Source: Haloactinospora alba (GTDB taxonomy: Bacteria > Actinomycetota > Actinomycetes > Streptosporangiales > Streptosporangiaceae). Taken from it: a stretch of DNA of 64,000 nucleotides. Where the stretch lies: contig NZ_VFQC01000001.1 in NCBI RefSeq assembly GCF_006717075.1, forward strand, positions 2,527,501 through 2,591,500, in the 5' to 3' direction. Under the pieces are notes generated by a model that was given only the letters and a program-made list of their open reading frames with translations, was not told the DNA's origin and did not search any database. This document shows positions 7,843-16,217 of the stretch, piece by piece. How positions within the stretch are numbered: the stretch's first letter is position 1; the number at the start of each line of letters is the position of its first letter. A program made the translations under genes and the position numbers.

Positions 7843-9483
7843 ATGGCATCCACCCACACCGACGCCGAGTTACCCGACCCGCCGCCCGCGCAGGAGCAGC
7901 CGTCCGGTCCGCTGACCCGCAGGCAGGTCAACTGGGTGTTCCTCGGCGTCATGCTGACCATGCTGCTCGGGGCGCTGGACCAGACCATCGTCTCCACCGC
8001 CCTGCCCACGATCGTCGGCGAGCTCAACGGCCTGGAGAACCTCTCCTGGGTCGTCACCGCCTACATACTCGCCGCGACCGTGGGCATGCCGATCTACGGG
8101 AAGGCCGGCGACCTTTTCGGCCGTAAGGTCGTGTTCCAGTTCTCCATCGTCGTTTTCCTGATCGGTTCCATACTGTCCGGAATCGCCCAGGACATGCCCC
8201 AGCTCATCGGTTTCCGGGCCTTGCAGGGCATAGGCGGCGGAGGGCTCATGATCGGGGCCCAGGCGATCATCGGCGAGGTCGTCTCCGCTCGCGAACGCGG
8301 CAAGTACATGGGCTTCATGGGGGCCGTGTTCGGCATCGCCTCCGTGGCCGGCCCTCTCCTCGGCGGCCTGTTCACCGACCACCTGAACTGGCGCTGGATC
8401 TTCTACATCAACCTTCCCCTGGGTGCTCTGGCCCTCACCGTCACGGCGCTCGTCCTCAAACTGCCGAAACCCGCCAACAACAAACCCAAACTGGACTATC
8501 TCGGGACGCTGCTCCTCGCCACCGCCAGCGTCTGCATCGTCCTGTTCACGAGTTGGGGCGGCGGCGAGTACGCCTGGGACAGCCCGGTCATCATCGGGCT
8601 CGGGGCCGGTGTGCTGGTGGCCGGCGCGCTGTTCGTCCTGGCCGAGTCCCGTGCGCAGGACCCCATCATCCCGCTGCGCCTCTTCCGTGACCGCGACTTC
8701 GTGCTGACCTCCCTCATCGGGGTCACCATCGGAATCGCGATGTTCTCCACGGTCGCCTACCTGCCCACGTTCCTGCAGATGGTGAACGGCGTCAGCGCCA
8801 CCGAGTCGGGGCTCAGGATGCTTCCCATGGTCGCCGGCATGCTCACCGCCACCGTCACCACCGGCCGAATCATCGCCGCCACCGGCCGGTACAAGATATG
8901 GCCGATCCTGGGAACCGGCACCGTGATGGTGGGACTGACGCTGCTCTCCCTGATGGACGCCGAGTCCTCCTACGCCTACAACGCCAGCGGGATGCTGGTG
9001 CTCGGCCTGGGGGTCGGCATGGTCATGCAGAACCTGGTGCTGATCGTGCAGAACACGGCACCGTACCGGGACCTGGGCACCGCCACCTCGGCCAACAACT
9101 ACTTCCGGCAGATCGGGGCGTCGTTCGGTATCTCGGTGTTCGGTTCGATATTCGTGTCCCGGTTGAACGACGAGATGTCCCAGCTCCCGCCGGAGATGGC
9201 CGGACGGCTGGACGTCCAGGGGGGCGAGGCCGGCATCAGCTCGATGACGCCGGACATGCTGCGGGCCTTCCCCGAACCGGTGCGCGACTTCATCGTGCAC
9301 GCCTTCGCCGGCGCGCTACCGCCGGTTTTCCGCTACGCGGTGCCGATCGTCCTCGTCGGTTTCGTCCTCTCCTTCTTCCTCCGGGAGAAACCCCTGTCGA
9401 CCAGCGTCGGCGCGACGGAAGGCTCCCGGGACGCGGACGGGGAGACCGCGGAGCACCCGGCCCCCGTCACGGCGAACGACTGA
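7843..9483 (+). CDS. MFS multidrug exporter, DHA2 (EmrB/QacA, 14-helix) family
   Basis: Proton-coupled drug exporter of 546 aa with the 14-helix pattern of the DHA2 subfamily. The helix-1 motif [13 protein letters not shown] is the DHA2 signature, and [10 protein letters not shown] in the loop after helix 2 is MFS motif A. The C terminus is a short polar tail. ATG 7843 has GGGAAGTGAG upstream; the 37 in-frame codons before it read as non-coding sequence. It follows the tetR gene by 146 bp, and export controlled by that repressor is the simplest reading. A strong hairpin follows the stop. Confidence 0.88.
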   Translation: MASTHTDAELPDPPPAQEQPSGPLTRRQVNWVFLGVMLTMLLGALDQTIVSTALPTIVGELNGLENLSWVVTAYILAATVGMPIYGKAGDLFGRKVVFQFSIVVFLIGSILSGIAQDMPQLIGFRALQGIGGGGLMIGAQAIIGEVVSARERGKYMGFMGAVFGIASVAGPLLGGLFTDHLNWRWIFYINLPLGALALTVTALVLKLPKPANNKPKLDYLGTLLLATASVCIVLFTSWGGGEYAWDSPVIIGLGAGVLVAGALFVLAESRAQDPIIPLRLFRDRDFVLTSLIGVTIGIAMFSTVAYLPTFLQMVNGVSATESGLRMLPMVAGMLTATVTTGRIIAATGRYKIWPILGTGTVMVGLTLLSLMDAESSYAYNASGMLVLGLGVGMVMQNLVLIVQNTAPYRDLGTATSANNYFRQIGASFGISVFGSIFVSRLNDEMSQLPPEMAGRLDVQGGEAGISSMTPDMLRAFPEPVRDFIVHAFAGALPPVFRYAVPIVLVGFVLSFFLREKPLSTSVGATEGSRDADGETAEHPAPVTAND

Positions 9484-9494
9484 CGCACGCGAGC

Positions 9495-9527
9495 GCTGTG
9501 CGCGGTGGGGCGGCCACCGCACACAGC
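9495..9527 (+). terminator. terminator after the DHA2 exporter
   Basis: A 14-bp inverted repeat with one mismatch (9495-9508 with 9514-9527) and a 5-nt loop starts 12 nt past the stop of the exporter gene. Confidence 0.7.
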
Positions 9528-9599
9528 CGGCACCGACGGACCCGCTCCCGGGATAGGATGCTGTTTCACTCGCCACCCGAGCCGTCCGGGAGGAAGTCC

Positions 9600-10418
9600 T
9601 TGAGCGCACACGGCACCGACCAGGGTTCCCCCGTCATCGAGGCCGCGGACGTGGACCTCGTCCGCTCCGGAAAGCGGATCCTGGACACGGTGAACGTCGC
9701 CGTACGCCCCGGCGAGCACTGGGCACTGCTGGGACCCAACGGAGCGGGGAAGAGCACCCTGCTCGGCCTGCTGGGCGCGCAGCAGCACCCCACCCGGGGT
9801 TCCGTCACCGTGCTGGGCCACCGGTTGGGGCGCGTGGACGTGCGCGAGCTGCGCGGCCACATCGGCCACGTGACACCCCACCACGACCTCCGTTCCCCCC
9901 TGAGCGGGAGGAACGTGGTCCTGACCGGGGCGAGTGGCAGCATCGAGCTTCCGCCGCGCTGGTCCCCGACGCCCGAACAGGAGCGGCGGGCCGACAGCCT
10001 CATGGAGTCGCTCGGGATCGCCTCCCTGCGGGAGGCCCCCTGGACGACGCTCTCGCACGGGGAACGCGGTCGGGTGCTCATCGCGCGGGCGCTCATGCCC
10101 ACTCCCCGGCTACTGCTGTTGGACGAGCCGGCCGCCGGCCTGGACGTCGCCGCCCGGGAGCAACTGCTCTCCAGCCTCGACCGGCTCACCCACGAGCGCC
10201 CCGAGCTGGCGACCGTTCTGGTGACCCACCACCTCGAGGAGCTGCCCGCCAGTACCACCCACGCGGCGCTGCTGCGCGGCGGGCAGGTCGTGGCCGCCGG
10301 GGAGAGCGGTGACGTCCTCACGTCGAAGCTGGTGACGACCTGCTTCGACCATCCGATCGCGATCGAACACCGCGACGGCCGGTGGAACGCCCGCGCCGGC
10401 ACGGCCGGTCCGCGCTAG
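9600..10418 (+). CDS. orphan ABC transporter ATP-binding protein
   Basis: ATPase subunit of 272 aa with Walker A GPNGAGKST, a signature-like LSHGERGRVLIARAL and Walker B LLLLDEPAAGLD. It resembles ModF/YlmA-type ATPases, with SHGE in place of the usual SGGQ. No permease or binding protein is adjacent, so the partner is unknown and it may be a soluble regulatory ATPase. TTG 9600 was chosen for the GGGAGG upstream. An ATG at 9558 overlaps a -10-like TAGGAT and is more likely promoter. The C terminus ends in a short polar extension. Confidence 0.75.
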   Translation: MSAHGTDQGSPVIEAADVDLVRSGKRILDTVNVAVRPGEHWALLGPNGAGKSTLLGLLGAQQHPTRGSVTVLGHRLGRVDVRELRGHIGHVTPHHDLRSPLSGRNVVLTGASGSIELPPRWSPTPEQERRADSLMESLGIASLREAPWTTLSHGERGRVLIARALMPTPRLLLLDEPAAGLDVAAREQLLSSLDRLTHERPELATVLVTHHLEELPASTTHAALLRGGQVVAAGESGDVLTSKLVTTCFDHPIAIEHRDGRWNARAGTAGPR

Positions 10419-10480
10419 GTGCTGTTCTCGAGCGCTGTTCGTCGCGAGCGGCGTCTCCGGTGCCGCCCGGCACGGGCCCG

Positions 10481-10549
10481 AGGCGGGATGCGGAGCGGAG
10501 CCTCTGTCGACCGACGAGAACGCCGCCGGGCGGTGCGCCGGGGCGACGC
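10481..10549 (+). repeat. dispersed repeat, copy A
   Basis: About 69 bp just past the orphan ATPase gene that match, in reverse complement, the sequence at 49013-49080 with roughly 85% identity by eye, including the shared block AACGCCGCCGGGCGGTG. Both copies are intergenic. Reading the same frame in each gives similar peptides (CRPTxTPPGGA), but neither frame is part of a plausible gene. Confidence 0.65.
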
Positions 10550-10579
10550 ACAGCAGGACAAGCGTCCGGGAAACAGGCC

Positions 10580-10792
10580 CTAGGACCGCCCGCCGGACCC
10601 CTGGCTGTCCCCGCCCTCGTCGTCCTGCTTGGGCAGGTAGCCTTCCGCGGTTCTCTTCGCCTTGTCGATCTTGTCGTCGTACTTGCCGCCGGTTTTCTGC
10701 TTGGCGGTCTCCGCGGCCTTGCGCACGCCCTCGGCGATCCTGTTGCTGTTCTCGCTCGCCGCCTGCTTGGCCTTGTCGAACAACCTAGCCAT
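10580..10792 (-). CDS. small MT0933 antitoxin-like protein
   Basis: Small basic/acidic protein of 70 aa beginning MARLFDKAKQAA, rich in Lys, Ala and Asp, predicted to be largely helical with a disordered Gly/Ser tail. The pattern (AEGVRKAAETAKQKTGGKYDDKID) matches the MT0933/Rv0909 family, annotated as antitoxin. No toxin gene is next to it, so a toxin-antitoxin role is not supported here; a stress-related small protein is equally possible. The start ATG 10792 has AAGGAAA upstream. It converges on the orphan ATPase gene and lies 66 bp from the mgtE stop upstream. Confidence 0.6.
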   Translation of the reverse strand: MARLFDKAKQAASENSNRIAEGVRKAAETAKQKTGGKYDDKIDKAKRTAEGYLPKQDDEGGDSQGSGGRS

Positions 10793-10858
10793 GGCCGTTT
10801 CCTTTCGACGCAGCGGTTGTTCAGCTCTCACCCGGGACCGTACCCCGTACTCTCGGCC

Positions 10859-12211
10859 TCAAATACCGAGGATGACCCGGGCGATGGAGAAGTAGATCAG
10901 CAAGCCGGTCGCGTCGACCAGCGTCGACACCAGGGGGGCGGAGACGACAGCCGGGTCCACCCCCACCCTGCGGGCCAGTAGCGGCATGGTGCTGCCGATC
11001 ACGGCCGCCCACGTGCAGATCGCGATCACCGTGACCCCCACGACGACGGCGATGTCGGACCCCACGAGCGCGGTGCCGATGACGAGGGCGATACAGGCGA
11101 GCATGATGCCCAGTACGAAGCCGACCCGGCACTCCTTCCACGCCACACCGGGGAGATCCCGGATACGGACCTCACCGACGGCCAGCGCCCGCACCACGGC
11201 CGTGGCGGACTGCGAGCCCACGTTCCCCCCGGTGCCGGTCAGCATCGGGACGAACATGGCCAGGGCCGTGACCTCCTCCAGCGTCGACTCGAACGCCTGC
11301 ATGACGTTGACCGTGAGGGTGGCTGCCACGATCAGCAGCAGCAGCCACACGGAGCGGGCCCGCGCCAACCGGATGATGCTCGCGGCGACGTAGTTCCCCG
11401 CGACCGGGCTGGCACCGGACTGGCGGGCGATGTCCTCCGAGTCGGCCGCCTCGATCAGTTCCAGGGCGTCGTCGAACGTCAGCATGCCCACGAGCCGCTC
11501 TTCGGAGTCCACGACCGGCAGGGCGATGAGGTTGGCCTGCTGCATCAGGCGGGCGGCGTCCTCCGCGGGATCGGTCGCGCTCACCCGCGGCACCAGGATG
11601 TCCACCAGATCCTTGATCAGGACGCTGTCGTCGCTGACCACGAGCTCACTGAGCTCGACCGTCCCGGCGAGTCGGCGCCCGTCGTCGACGACGGGGAGGA
11701 TGTACACCGTCTCGGTGTCGGCTCCCTTGGCCCGTACGACCTCCAGGGCGCGGCCGACGGTGATGTCGCGGTGCAGGATGACCGTTTCCGGGGTCATGTA
11801 CCGGCCGACCGAGCCCTCGGGGTAACCGAGCAGCGCTGCGGTCATCTTGCGCTGGCTGGGGCTCAGGCCGGCGAGCGCGCGGGTGGCGACCTTGGCCGGG
11901 ACCTCGCCGATGAGGCGGGCGCGGTCGTCCGGGTCCATCTCCTCCAGCAGCTCGTGGAAGGCCGTGTCGCGCAGCCCCAACAGGATCTCCTGCTGGTGGA
12001 CCGGGTCGAGCTCCTCGAAAACCTCCAGCTCGCGGTCCTTGTCCAACAGCCGGAACGGGATGATCGCCAGGTGGCTGTCCATGCGTTCCAGCTCGTCGGC
12101 GATCTCGTAGGGGGGATGTTCGGCGAGCCAAAGCCGGATTCCGGTCAGGTCGTTGGTTTCGACCAGCTCGGTCAGTTCCGCACTGGACCCGTCGTTGGTC
12201 AAGCTGAGCAC
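10859..12211 (-). CDS. mgtE: magnesium transporter MgtE
   Basis: Mg2+ channel of 450 aa. The N-terminal helical MgtE domain (~30-130) senses Mg2+, a tandem CBS pair follows (~135-255), and the C-terminal membrane domain has five helices and the conserved MLTGTGGNVGSQSA segment of the pore. GTG 12211 was chosen because GAGGGG lies directly upstream and the protein then has normal family length; longer readings add ~34 unconserved residues. No M-box leader is evident in the 280 bp upstream. It acts as a homodimer in the cytoplasmic membrane. Confidence 0.92.
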   Translation of the reverse strand: MLSLTNDGSSAELTELVETNDLTGIRLWLAEHPPYEIADELERMDSHLAIIPFRLLDKDRELEVFEELDPVHQQEILLGLRDTAFHELLEEMDPDDRARLIGEVPAKVATRALAGLSPSQRKMTAALLGYPEGSVGRYMTPETVILHRDITVGRALEVVRAKGADTETVYILPVVDDGRRLAGTVELSELVVSDDSVLIKDLVDILVPRVSATDPAEDAARLMQQANLIALPVVDSEERLVGMLTFDDALELIEAADSEDIARQSGASPVAGNYVAASIIRLARARSVWLLLLIVAATLTVNVMQAFESTLEEVTALAMFVPMLTGTGGNVGSQSATAVVRALAVGEVRIRDLPGVAWKECRVGFVLGIMLACIALVIGTALVGSDIAVVVGVTVIAICTWAAVIGSTMPLLARRVGVDPAVVSAPLVSTLVDATGLLIYFSIARVILGI

Positions 12212-12491
12212 CCCCTCGTCATCCCGCGCCCGCGGCTTTCCGCCGGACCGTTCCGTTGGACCGGACCCCCGCGACCCGCAGCGAACCCGTTCGGTGGCCG
12301 GAACGCGACACACGGCGCACGGAAAGCAACCACGTGATCGCGCACACCAGAGGGGGACGGGTACGCCGGCACCACGGCCCCGCCCGGAAGCGTGTCACCA
12401 CGCACAGGGCGACGGCAGGATGCCACTCGGCGGCCCGGGGATCACCCTGACACTACCCGCCATCGCCGCGGATGCCGCCATCCGCCGGGGA

Positions 12492-13595
12492 TCAGGAGCG
12501 CCAGATGACGACGAGAGCGGTGTCGTCATTCTTCCCCCTGCTCAACGTGTCCACCATCTGGGAGGCGCCCTCCGCGAACCCGGCGGCGGGCAACCTCCCG
12601 GCGGTGACGAGGAGCCGTTCCACCCCGGCGTCCATGTCCTCGCCCGGTGTCTCGATGAGCCCGTCGGTGTAGAGCATGATCGCGTCACCGCGACGCAGAC
12701 GCCCGCTGACCGGAGCGTAGGTCATGTCGGGAAGGATGCCCAGCACCACGCCCTTGGCGTCGGCCGTGCTCCAGGTGGCCGTCCGGCTGTCGAACTGTAC
12801 GGCGGGGGGATGGCCGGCCGAGGTCAGCAGGTACTCGCCGGTGTCCAGGTCGATACTGAGGTGCACGGCGGTGACGAACCCCTCCCCGAGGGCGGTACGC
12901 AGCAGGTACTCGTTGCAGTGCGCGAGGAAGTCCCCACTGGGGACCGAACCGATGAGCCCCCCGAAGGCCCCGGACACCAGCAGGGCGCGCGTTCCCGCGT
13001 CCACGCCCTTCCCGGAGACGTCCACCACCGCCAGTTCCAGGCGGTTCCCGCGACGGGTGGAGACGAGGAAGTCCCCGCCGAAGGACGACCCGCCCGCCTG
13101 CCGCAGCACCGTCTGGCTTCCCCACCCCTCGGGGAGCTCGGGAAGCTTCCCCTGGGAAAACAGCCGGTCGCGGAGTTCGAGCAGCATCCGCTCCCCGCTG
13201 AGCCCCTGGACGCCGAGCCGTTCCCGAACGCCGGAAAGCAGGTAGGCCAACACGGCGGTGACACCGATCGTCACCAGCAGGCCGGGGCCGACCCGGCCCA
13301 CGTCCAGGGCGAAGGCGGTGAACAGCAGCACCGCTGCGACGACGGCGAGCAGGAACGCCAGGCTCTTGCGTTTCAGCAGCAGGCCCCCGGCCAGCACGTT
13401 GAGGATGACGGCGCTGGGCGGGAACCATCCGGTGGGCCCCCACACCGCGCCGGCACCGATGGCCACGGCCAACATCACCAGCGTGATGAGTACCAGCCGG
13501 TAGCGGAACAGCACTTTACGCTTCAGCGCCGCGGTGACGCGTTGTCCCAGGGACCGCGTTCGGCGCAGGAGTCTGGCGGCAGGGGAGGCGTTCAT
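12492..13595 (-). CDS. membrane-anchored SpoIIE/RsbU-type PP2C phosphatase
   Basis: Serine phosphatase of 367 aa. The N-terminal third has four to five hydrophobic helices (~30-135), and the C-terminal PP2C/SpoIIE domain (~165-365) carries GGDFLVS, VVDVSGKG, LLTSAGHPPA, MLYTDGLIE and KNDDTALVV, including the metal-binding aspartates. Such enzymes dephosphorylate anti-anti-sigma factors of the STAS type. No kinase or STAS gene is adjacent, so the target is unknown. ATG 13595 has no clear ribosome binding site; a longer reading to 14174 overlaps the divergent acetyltransferase gene and is unlikely. Confidence 0.85.
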   Translation of the reverse strand: MNASPAARLLRRTRSLGQRVTAALKRKVLFRYRLVLITLVMLAVAIGAGAVWGPTGWFPPSAVILNVLAGGLLLKRKSLAFLLAVVAAVLLFTAFALDVGRVGPGLLVTIGVTAVLAYLLSGVRERLGVQGLSGERMLLELRDRLFSQGKLPELPEGWGSQTVLRQAGGSSFGGDFLVSTRRGNRLELAVVDVSGKGVDAGTRALLVSGAFGGLIGSVPSGDFLAHCNEYLLRTALGEGFVTAVHLSIDLDTGEYLLTSAGHPPAVQFDSRTATWSTADAKGVVLGILPDMTYAPVSGRLRRGDAIMLYTDGLIETPGEDMDAGVERLLVTAGRLPAAGFAEGASQMVDTLSRGKNDDTALVVIWRS

Positions 13596-13839
13596 GTTGC
13601 CAGAACTGTAGCGCCCACCCCGGCGGTGGGCACGCGGATGTGCCACAACCAGCGGGTATGCGGCCGACCGATATTCCGGGTCGGCGCCGCCCACGGGGAA
13701 CGCCGCGACACCTCTCCCCCATCGGAACGCGGCTCCCGCTTCCGCCTCCCGGCCGCGCACCCAGCGAACCTGACGCGTCCCCGCGCTGCGGGCGAAAATC
13801 CAGTGGCGCGGCGGAACAGCTGCTGCTAGGTACGCAACC

Positions 13840-15117
13840 ATGACTTTTTCGCACGCTCCACAAGAACCGGTCACCACGACCGCCCCGGATTCGTGGACGG
13901 TCCGGACGATCGACGAGGCGGAGATCCCGGCGTTCCGCCAGGTGGCGAGCGAGGCCCTGAACATCCCGCTCGCCCGCCAGCGGATCCCCCTGAGCCAGGA
14001 ACTGATCGACTCCGGCCGCGCCCTCGCTGCCGACCTCGACGGCCACATCGTCGGCACCACGGTCGCGCACCCGTTCACCATGACACTGCCGGGCGGCCCC
14101 CGGCCGGTGGCGGGCGTCTCCGCCGTGGGCGTCTCCCCCACCCACCGCCGCCGGGGAGCTCTCAGCGCCCTCATGCGCCGCCAGCTCGCCGACCTCCGGT
14201 CGGGGAACGAGGCGGTCGCGGCGCTGTTCGCCAGCGAGGGCGGGATATACCGGAGGTTCGGCTACGGTCCGGCCTCGCGGGCGGGGCGAGTCGTCGTCCG
14301 TGTCCGCGAGGCCGCGTTGCGCCGGGACGTGCCGCGCGACCCCGGTCTGCGGATCCGGCTGTGCGACCCCGAGGACGTCCGCGAGCAACTGGGGAGTGTG
14401 CACCGGGCGGCGGCGCTGGAACGGGTGGGCGAGTTCCAGCGCGACGGTCACTGGTGGGACAAGGTGCTGTCCGACTCCCAGGACCAGCAGGACGGTTGCA
14501 CCGGTCTGAGGTGCGCGCTCGTCGAGGGGGACCAGGGGCCGCAGGGCTACGCGCTGTACCGGGTGAAGCAGCAGTGGGACGAACACTGGGTGGCCGACTC
14601 CCGCCTGTGGCTACGCGAGGTGTACGCCACCACCCCGGCCGCACGGGCCCTCCTGTGGGAGCACGTGCTCACGCGTGACCTGGTCTCCACGGTCACGGCC
14701 GACTCCCTCGCGCGCGACGACGCGCTGTACTGGCTGCTCTCCGACCCGCACCAGGCGCGGACGACGGTCAGCCACGGCCTGTGGGTCCGGTTGGTGGACG
14801 TGCGACGCGCGCTGGAGCAGCGCTCCTACGCCGCGCCGGTCGACATGACCCTGGAGGTCACCGACGCCACCTGTCCGGAGAACGCAGGGCGCTGGCACCT
14901 GTCAGCCGGTCCGGATGGGGCGCACTGCGCCAGCACCGACCGCGGTGCGGACCTGAGCGTGGACGTCGCCGAACTCGGCGCGGCCTACCTGGGCGACGTC
15001 CGGCTGGGTTCCCACCGGGCGGCCGGTCTGCTCACCGAGCACACCGATGGCGCCGTGGAACGGCTGGACACCGCGCTGTCCCGCTCCGCCGACGCGCACT
15101 GCAGGCTGGTCTTCTGA
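13840..15117 (+). CDS. Eis-like GNAT N-acetyltransferase
   Basis: Protein of 425 aa with the layout of the Eis family: an N-terminal GNAT domain with the acetyl-CoA loop VSPTHRRRGALSALM (~95-110), a second degenerate GNAT domain, and a C-terminal SCP2-like domain. In mycobacteria Eis acetylates many amines, including aminoglycosides; the physiological substrate here is not known. The start ATG 13840 follows TAGGTA by 7 nt, a weak -10-like match that would give a leaderless message. It is divergent from the phosphatase gene. Length and order of domains are normal for the family. Confidence 0.82.
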   Translation: MTFSHAPQEPVTTTAPDSWTVRTIDEAEIPAFRQVASEALNIPLARQRIPLSQELIDSGRALAADLDGHIVGTTVAHPFTMTLPGGPRPVAGVSAVGVSPTHRRRGALSALMRRQLADLRSGNEAVAALFASEGGIYRRFGYGPASRAGRVVVRVREAALRRDVPRDPGLRIRLCDPEDVREQLGSVHRAAALERVGEFQRDGHWWDKVLSDSQDQQDGCTGLRCALVEGDQGPQGYALYRVKQQWDEHWVADSRLWLREVYATTPAARALLWEHVLTRDLVSTVTADSLARDDALYWLLSDPHQARTTVSHGLWVRLVDVRRALEQRSYAAPVDMTLEVTDATCPENAGRWHLSAGPDGAHCASTDRGADLSVDVAELGAAYLGDVRLGSHRAAGLLTEHTDGAVERLDTALSRSADAHCRLVF

Positions 15118-15123
15118 CCCCGG

Positions 15124-15138
15124 GCCGGAACAACCGGC
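15124..15138 (+). terminator. short hairpin after the Eis-like gene
   Basis: GCCGG and CCGGC with a 5-nt loop begin 6 nt past the stop; outer pairing CCCG/CGGG with a bulge extends the stem. Weak, but placed as a terminator would be. Confidence 0.35.
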
Positions 15139-15370
15139 ACGGGTTCTCCGGCTGGACACGTCTTTTCACCGGGCGCGCGGCGTATTATCGTCATGCCAGG
15201 CGTGGAAGGTGTGACCGTTGTCACTCGGCGCACCGGACACGCGCGACCCGGCCCGGTCGCGGACAACCGCGAGCGCGGCGGTTCCACGCGTCAGCAGGGC
15301 AGCGTCGCGGATCACCGAGCCAGGTGCGCCCCCGCAGTGCCCGACCGGGCCGGACCTCGCAACACGGGCT

Positions 15371-15838
15371 TCAGGGCAGGGGCGGAAGCTCGCCCGTGCG
15401 CTCGTAGTCGTTGAGCATCTCGATCCGCCGGGTGTGCCGCTTCTCACCGCTGTAGGGAGTGGACAGGAACACCTCGGCGAAACGCAGCGACTCCTCCGTG
15501 CTGTGCATCCGGCCACCGATGCTGAGCACGTTGGCGTCATTGTGCTCACGGGCCAGACGCGCCGTCTCCTCGCTCCACGCCAGAGCGGCACGGACACCCG
15601 CCACTTTGTTCGCCGCCATCTGCTCACCGTTACCGGAGCCGCCGATGACGATCCCCAGGGAACCGGGGTCGGCGACGACGCCCTCCGCGGCGCGCAGGAC
15701 GAACGGCGGGTAGTCGTCCTCCCCGTCGTAAACGGCGGGGCCGATGTCGACGACCTCGTGGTCGGAGTCGGCGAGGTGGGAGGCCAGGCGCTGTTTCAGT
15801 TCGTAACCGGCATGGTCGGATCCAAGGTATACACGCAC
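15371..15838 (-). CDS. rpiB: ribose-5-phosphate isomerase B
   Basis: Converts ribulose 5-phosphate to ribose 5-phosphate in the pentose phosphate pathway, 155 aa. The LacAB/RpiB family shows as YLGSDHAGYELK at the N terminus, GIVIGGSGNGEQMAANKV in the middle and HNDANVLSIGGR toward the C terminus. The glycine-rich GGSGNG carries Ser where other RpiB enzymes have the catalytic Cys (GTGIG); this is the normal actinobacterial form with Glu in the active site. The start is GTG 15838 with no strong ribosome binding site. It is last in a run of minus-strand genes. Confidence 0.93.
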   Translation of the reverse strand: MRVYLGSDHAGYELKQRLASHLADSDHEVVDIGPAVYDGEDDYPPFVLRAAEGVVADPGSLGIVIGGSGNGEQMAANKVAGVRAALAWSEETARLAREHNDANVLSIGGRMHSTEESLRFAEVFLSTPYSGEKRHTRRIEMLNDYERTGELPPLP

Positions 15839-15924
15839 GGGAACAGTGTGGCAGGTCGGCGGGGGTGCCCGCGCACCGCCCGACGCCCGCTCCGGACGCT
15901 ACGGCCCGGAACGAGCGCGACGGT

Positions 15925-16086
15925 TCACACGCTGAGGATCATCGACTCCCCGGTAGCGGCGGAAACGATACTCAGCCCCAGAGCCGCGAAAGCCAGCAGC
16001 GACACCAGCGCGATGACGTTCGTCAGCACGATCGCCTTCACGTCACGACCCAGCGGGCTGGCCTTCGACTCCGTTGCTTTGCTCAT
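15925..16086 (-). CDS. small single-pass membrane protein, unknown function
   Basis: A 53-aa protein starting at ATG 16086 with GAGGTG 5 nt upstream. Residues 1-18 are charged, residues ~19-45 are one strongly hydrophobic helix (IVLTNVIALVSLLAFAALGL), and the tail is short. It lies between rpiB and the aldehyde dehydrogenase gene on the same strand. I do not recognise a family. A good ribosome binding site, correct codon bias and a clean single membrane segment support a real gene. Confidence 0.6.
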   Translation of the reverse strand: MSKATESKASPLGRDVKAIVLTNVIALVSLLAFAALGLSIVSAATGESMILSV

Positions 16087-16217
16087 ACCGCACCTCGAAT
16101 GCTGGTTCTCCGGACATTCCCGACAAGAAATTCTGCCATGGCCACCACGGTGAACCGACCCCGCCCGAGGGTCGCCCCGGTCCGGGATGACCTGGCGGGA
16201 CACGTCCGGAAAAACCG

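Noticed and set aside
10580-10792. Toxin-antitoxin module at the MT0933-like gene
   Set aside because: No toxin-like gene beside it; the family name alone does not show a module.
12212-12491. M-box magnesium riboswitch before mgtE
   Set aside because: No recognisable conserved core in the region upstream of the gene.
15183-15225. TATTAT promoter and GTGAC/GTCAC dyad at 15183-15224
   Set aside because: No gene starts downstream on the plus strand, where the rpiB gene lies in the opposite direction. Treated as chance.
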